Assembly: GCA_028641055.1 (NCBI GenBank)
Contig: CM054060.1
Location: forward strand, 317,801,344 to 317,865,343
Direction of reading: 5' to 3'
DNA length: 64,000 nucleotides
Origin: Alopecurus myosuroides
Taxonomy: Eukaryota; Streptophyta; Magnoliopsida; Poales; Poaceae
The notes under the pieces are model-generated. The model saw nothing but the letters and a program-made list of their open reading frames with translations, was not told where the DNA came from and searched no databases. Made by a program: the position numbers and the translations under genes. Below, one piece after another: positions 59,179 to 64,000 of the stretch. How positions within the stretch are numbered: position 1 is the stretch's first letter; every line of letters starts with the position of its first letter.

Positions 59179-59426
59179 GAAAGAGACCACGGCCCAGTGT
59201 CATGGCTCGCTCTGGCGGTTCGTTCGGCCGAGCCGAGTGCTCCTGGTACGTGGGCACCAGCGTTTCCAAAGGTAACGAGGCTCAAAAAAAAAAACGTAGC
59301 GATCGATCGGGGACATGCTTCGGTTGACGCACACCCTTCCTGATTTGGGAATATGTAACTCTTTTCCGTATGGGTTCTGTCTCCCAATATAAAACGGGTA
59401 GAGCAATGCAGACCTCTTGCTGAGTA

Positions 59427-59500
59427 CTCCCTCCGTTCCTTTTTACTCTACGTTCTGAAAAAATCGAGACAAAATAAGCAAACATTTATTAGTGCTAGTT
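59427..59500 (+). mobile_element. One-sided Stowaway MITE relic
   Basis: TA followed by CTCCCTCCGTTCC at 59425-59439, but no matching right end is seen downstream; probably truncated. Confidence 0.5.
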
Positions 59501-60620
59501 TGACACACATGTGCATGCATCGAGTACAAGTAACCGCGGAGGACTTGCTGACCCAACAAGGCTATCCACGCGTACGTTTTGGGCGGCGATGTCGTTCCGT
59601 TTTGTCCGTCGAAGGCTGCTTTTGGGCTAACCGATGGCGTGCCGTTTTGTCCGGCTCGTGCTGGTTTCTTTTTGTCTCGTCTTTGTTGCCTGGGGTTGCG
59701 AGAACTTGCGTGCGCTGTCGCCGCCTCCTCTTTCCCTTCCCCTCACGTTCACGTCTCTAGGGGACTAGGGTTCCTCCATCCGCCGCCGCCACTCTGGCCG
59801 CCGCTCGCCTCATGCGCCCGCCCCTCAAGTATCGCCCGTCTCCCCACCTCTCACGACCGGCTTGCGCATCCACCCTCTCGGGTTTGGAGGTGCTTTGACA
59901 GCGGCCTACATCGACTAGAGGTCATCTTCATCTTCGGCGGCATCGGCCAACCTCGACATGGAGCTCCTCATCCCTATCTCCAGCTGCAGCGGGTCACTGC
60001 GACCTAGAGCTCCTCATCCGCGTCTTCGGCGGCACAGGCTACGGAGGGCCGGGCTCCAGCGACGACGACGGTCCCATCCCCTTCCCCGTTCGCGCCGCCA
60101 GCACCAAGAAAAATGAGTCGAACGCATCTGCGCGCCTCCTCACTGCTGACCTCCATTGAGCCGTCGTCGTGTTGTCCTTGCACCCGCGCCTCCGGCCTCA
60201 ACAAGCCCCCGACCCTGAACTTCCCCAGATGAATTGAGGACCTGCACGCCCTTGCTTCTCGTTGGCGAGACCTTGCAGGTACGAATGTTTCTGGCATCTC
60301 CTCTTTCTATCAGATTTTCTTTCCCACTCCCAACTCCAGTTAAGATCCGTTTCCACACAGCTCCTCCATTCATTCACATGGTAGCAACGAACGACAGTGG
60401 AAAGTGAGCCCGCTCTGCCGTGGGGACTCGTCGGCCTGATTCGACTTGGTGGATGGCTGCAGCAAGAGGAGGGATCGCTTGCAAGGGATCGAATCAAGGA
60501 GCATAGCGGGAGGGGCTCACCATGGATGCTCGACGGCCGGCAGCGGGCTTCCAACACCGAGGAACACGAGGTAATTGGTGTTTTCCGTGAGGGAGGACAA
60601 GGTAGTGATCCGTAATATTT
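59501..60620 (+). other. GC-rich unassigned block, possible gene 5' region
   Basis: A CT-rich region leads into CTAGGGTTCC and Pro/Arg-type open frames (59579-60007, and 60397-60615), with a good donor-like CTTGCAGGTACG at 60272-60283. It looks like the 5' exon of a plant gene or the 5' region of a transposon; no domain was recognised. Confidence 0.3.
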
Positions 60621-62999
60621 TCGCTTGTAATATAATGATTTCTTTGATGCTCATTATTTCCTATGTCTAGGTGAAGGATGTGAATGTGACTATGTAGTGA
60701 TCCATGAAAATCCAAGCAGATAGCCAAGGGAAGAATACTCTTATGTAAACTGAGGTAATTTCTTTTTTTCTAAAATATAGCTCAAAGTCAGTGCCGCAGC
60801 TCCCCCTCCTTTCCTAATTTTCATTTCTCAATGAGGTTATGATCCACAACGGATTTATTCCAATGATGTTTGTTTTTTGCGATGCCCACATATGTGTAGG
60901 TTGGAGGGCCATCAGAGCATTGGACATTGTGTTATAGGCAGACAATGCCATTTGTGGATTATCCTTTACTATGTAAAGATAATTTTCTTTGCCTTCAGTT
61001 CACCTGGTAATGATGTTCCTCAAAAATATTTGGGTTGCGCCAGGCCATCGGTGCTTAGTTAAGCAAGTGTTCTTCTCCTCCATGTACTATTTCTCAAACA
61101 AGCATGCCCTATGCAGCTCTTCCCTCACCAATGACTTTTGGAAGTGGCCCAAGCCCGAGGGGATCTTCTACAGTTCTACCCCATTTGTCTTCTGCATCCA
61201 CATGTCATATATGAATACTATTGGTTGTTTGCGGTATGGACTTCTCTTGGCATGTAGGAGGATGTCCTTCAATAGATACCCATGGTGACTATGCGGAACT
61301 CTGTTCAATGCCTCATGTTTTCAGCTTCTGAATTTCCTCCGACACTATTATTTTAGCTTCTAAATTATGAAATTCCTCGCAAGTAGCTGATATTTTTCAT
61401 GATTTTTTGGTACTTCATGTCCGTGCTTGTAGTTTGACTGATTTAGCATCAAGCATTGAATAGAATTGACTCATGTATTTTCCCTTTTGATTCTAGATCC
61501 TACATTTATCTGCAGTGTGTTCCAACATTTTGATAGTGTTTTCTATATGTACTCATATGTCGAAGGAAGTAATGTTTGTGTTATCATGCTTGTTGAATAT
61601 GTACAGGATTTGTGTTCTAAAAGATTTACCAAAAAGTGAAATATAATCTCCATCTTATGAAATTGTAGTTCCGATTAATATTTTCTTAAAGAGTACACTC
61701 AGTTACGTTTTCCCAGACTTCAATGTTGATAGTTTACAAATAACAGGTGCATTCCTAATCGAAACACTTTATGGTTAGTGTGGACATTATAGGTTAGTAG
61801 TAAGTGGAAGAAATCCTTATTCCCCTTTCCATAATTTTTCAACATTCCTTTTCAATTTGAGTTCCTGCTCTTATTTAGAGGAAAGGAGCTACCAGAGCAA
61901 AGCTAGAAACATGTACACTAAACAACCAAACCGAAGTGAAATCTACACAACAGAATTGCCTTTATGTTTTGGGCCATGATGTTAACATGTGTGTTCCTAA
62001 TTGAAGCTCATATCAATTGCAAAACATGTCCATCATGCACACCGAGAAAACTATCTCTAGGGAGAAGTAGGAGATAGTGAGATAGAATATGGTTATTTGC
62101 TATTTAATGGTGACTTTTAGTTTCTCTAATTGGGAGAAGTAGCAGAGAGTGAGATAGAATATGCTATTTGCTTCAATCGGCGCGGCCATCTTCATCGGCG
62201 TGACACATAGGCGATGTTCTTATTGGGATAGCAGGATTGAGATCATAATATGAATGTCGCTGGGAGCACGTGAATACTGGACACACGACCATTTCAGCCT
62301 TCACACTTGAAGCTGAAATAGACAGGGAATTTCGGATTAAAGGTTACATTTACCATACCAGGCGCAACACTAATTAAACAACTTTTGTGTTTGCCGAAAA
62401 ATTCAAGACTTGGTCTTCCTGTTCATGACATCGGCCGAGACCCGATAATAGTGCCACGAAACACAAGAGCGGCCTGAAGCTGGTGAATGATAGCCCCCCA
62501 CGACGCCGTCGAGGGAGTGGAGTGTTGGGGCCACCCCATCGATAATGAGGTTTTGAGGGCATGTGTACACTTCTCCTAGAATTGTTTTTTCTCCAACTGG
62601 GTTTCAGTCCATTCTTGTTAACCAGTTTGACCAGTGTTTCTATGATTGGCATGTTATGTAGCTGACACTTCAGTCTGTATTTGCTAACTGTTTACACGTT
62701 TTTCCCAAAGAACAATTACGAGTTTTTTTATATATGGTCCATGTTAATTTATTTTAATGCTTAGGATAGCACCCATTGGTGATGAGCGAGTCTTTTTTCT
62801 CCTTCATACTGATATGTACTTTCAGTTATTTTTCACGCATGTCTTGTTCTTGCTTATCCACTTTTTTTATCGTCGTACTTGCAATGCAGACCTGTAAGGC
62901 TGTAACAGATGTGTCGTGGGATAATCACGGCAGATGTTACCGGGGGTAACTGATCTTGGGGCAAGACGACACAGGTATTTGGGAGAGGGTTTAGCTCAG
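60621..62999. other. AT-rich unassigned stretch
   Basis: No gene recognised. A short open frame at 60989-61288 (FSSMYYFSNKHALCSSSLT) has no known domain. A direct repeat of about 40 bases, GGGAGAAGTAG(G/C)AGA...GAATATG, lies at 62060-62100 and 62132-62171. Confidence 0.35.
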
Positions 63000-64000
63000 A
63001 GGAAAACATGGTGCAATTCGATCTGGTAGCCGGCAATCGAAGTCGCCGAGTCTCCGATCTTGATATAACAACTCAACTTTGGGATTACACTAGATGCTCG
63101 ATATCAAGCGCTGTAACTAGGGTTCTTAGATCTCTGTCTAAAACTAGACCTGGGGGTCGGTTTATAAAGCACCCGTACCCCCTGGCTTATTCCCCAAGGC
63201 GCATCCTGGATCCTACCCGGACACGGCGCACAAACCCTAGCTTTCCTTTACAGTAACCCACAATCCGGGTTGCTGGGCCTACAAGCTTGGGCCTTCCACA
63301 AGCTTCCTTATCCTTAGCCGGATCCTGCGCACCGTCCTTTGGGCCGGGTTACTCCTTGGAGTTTGGCCTACCGGGTTATCATCCCCCCGTCAGTAGTCCC
63401 CAGAATAGCCTGGGCTTCATGGATCCTCCTTGAAGCGCTCGCTATTCCCTGCAAAGATATCAAACATACAGGCATATGGAGGCCGGGTTAAGATGCTCTG
63501 ATATTCAGCTAGGCCTTACTCCACGGCGGCCATGTAGTAACCCGGGTTTTTCCTCCAAACACCTTTAATTTTCCAGGTCTAAACCCTAATAGAAATGCCA
63601 AAATTCCATACTCGATAATCGATCCTGATATCACGGGATGGATTTCCTTCTCTCTTTTATCCAGATGCCTTGCTCAATATTTGGCGCATATCTTGCAGAA
63701 TCCACGATTTCCGGCTTCTGGCCGTTAGGATAGGCTCAGCCCTACTTTATAAATAGCACTCGGGGGATAACCCTAAACTCATCACTGCGCCTCATTTCCC
63801 ACTTTCCTTCCTTGCTCCTTTCACCCTCGCGGCACCACCGCAAGAAACTCGCACTTGTCATCGTAGCAAGACCGCCGCCGGCCGCGCCCGCTCTCGAGCC
63901 ATCCCGCGCCGCCGTCAAGTGTCGCCGTCACGCCTTTGCTCCTCTCGCCAAGAATCGCGGAGGGGCATTCGAGCCACACCGCTTGCCGCTGCCGCGCTAG
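63000..64000 (+). other. Possible transposon or gene 5' end at the window edge
   Basis: A TATA-like box (CTTTATAAATAGC, 63745-63757) is followed by a CT-rich leader and an open frame from 63812 to the end (MLLSPSRHHRKKLALVIVAR). The CCGGGTTA strings upstream resemble a retroelement LTR or gene promoter. The product is unknown and continues beyond the window. Confidence 0.3.

Overview
This window is repeat-dominated DNA from a large-genome grass, most likely of the Triticeae (wheat, Aegilops, barley, rye). The evidence is the LTR-retrotransposon types (Angela/WIS/BARE-like and Maximus/Sirevirus-like Copia, a Gypsy-type element with a tRNA-Asp primer site), Stowaway MITEs with CTCCCTCCGT ends, PIF/Harbinger elements, and two plant gene loci with plant-style introns. 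Family names are from memory of these families; no database was searched.

Layout. 1-9664: a Sirevirus-type Copia on the minus strand, cut by the window edge (LTR 8291-9664, gag, pol, then a spliced extra 3' gene). It interrupts the pol region of an Angela-like Copia, also minus (9665-14653, LTR 13012-14653), which sits in a Harbinger transposase relic (14654-15021). 15373-27655: a second Sirevirus on the plus strand, with two LTRs and, left of its first LTR, the 3' tail of a further tandem copy. 28827-37746: a non-autonomous Gypsy-type element inserted in the primer-binding site of an older LTR element. It contains an Angela-like solo LTR (30337-32843), which in turn contains a hAT-like element (30567-31414). 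About 41.4-47.4 kb: a decayed Copia interrupted by a probable Helitron that carries a captured exon.

The right third is gene-like. An apparently intact two-exon F-box gene (47693-48925) lies just downstream of a Copia 3' LTR. A non-LTR retroposon (51718-52621) has a clear target duplication. Two exons of a SCO1-type copper-chaperone gene (53192-54894, minus) contain a stop codon. A U2 snRNA gene (minus, 56445-59043) is split after nucleotide 22 by a 2.4-kb Harbinger-type element (56623-59018) that carries a Myb/SANT-like ORF instead of a transposase. The last 4.5 kb holds no gene that I can name.

Most interesting. (1) The U2 gene keeps recognisable snRNA promoter elements but has a transposon in its 5' end. 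(2) Both Sireviruses have an extra gene after pol with the same architecture: an array of short palindromes, a start region, a 10-nt coding exon, a phase-1 intron that also holds palindromes, then the main exon. In each element the palindrome matches that element's own LTR palindrome, although the two elements use different sequences. This suggests an internal, LTR-like promoter for a spliced second gene.
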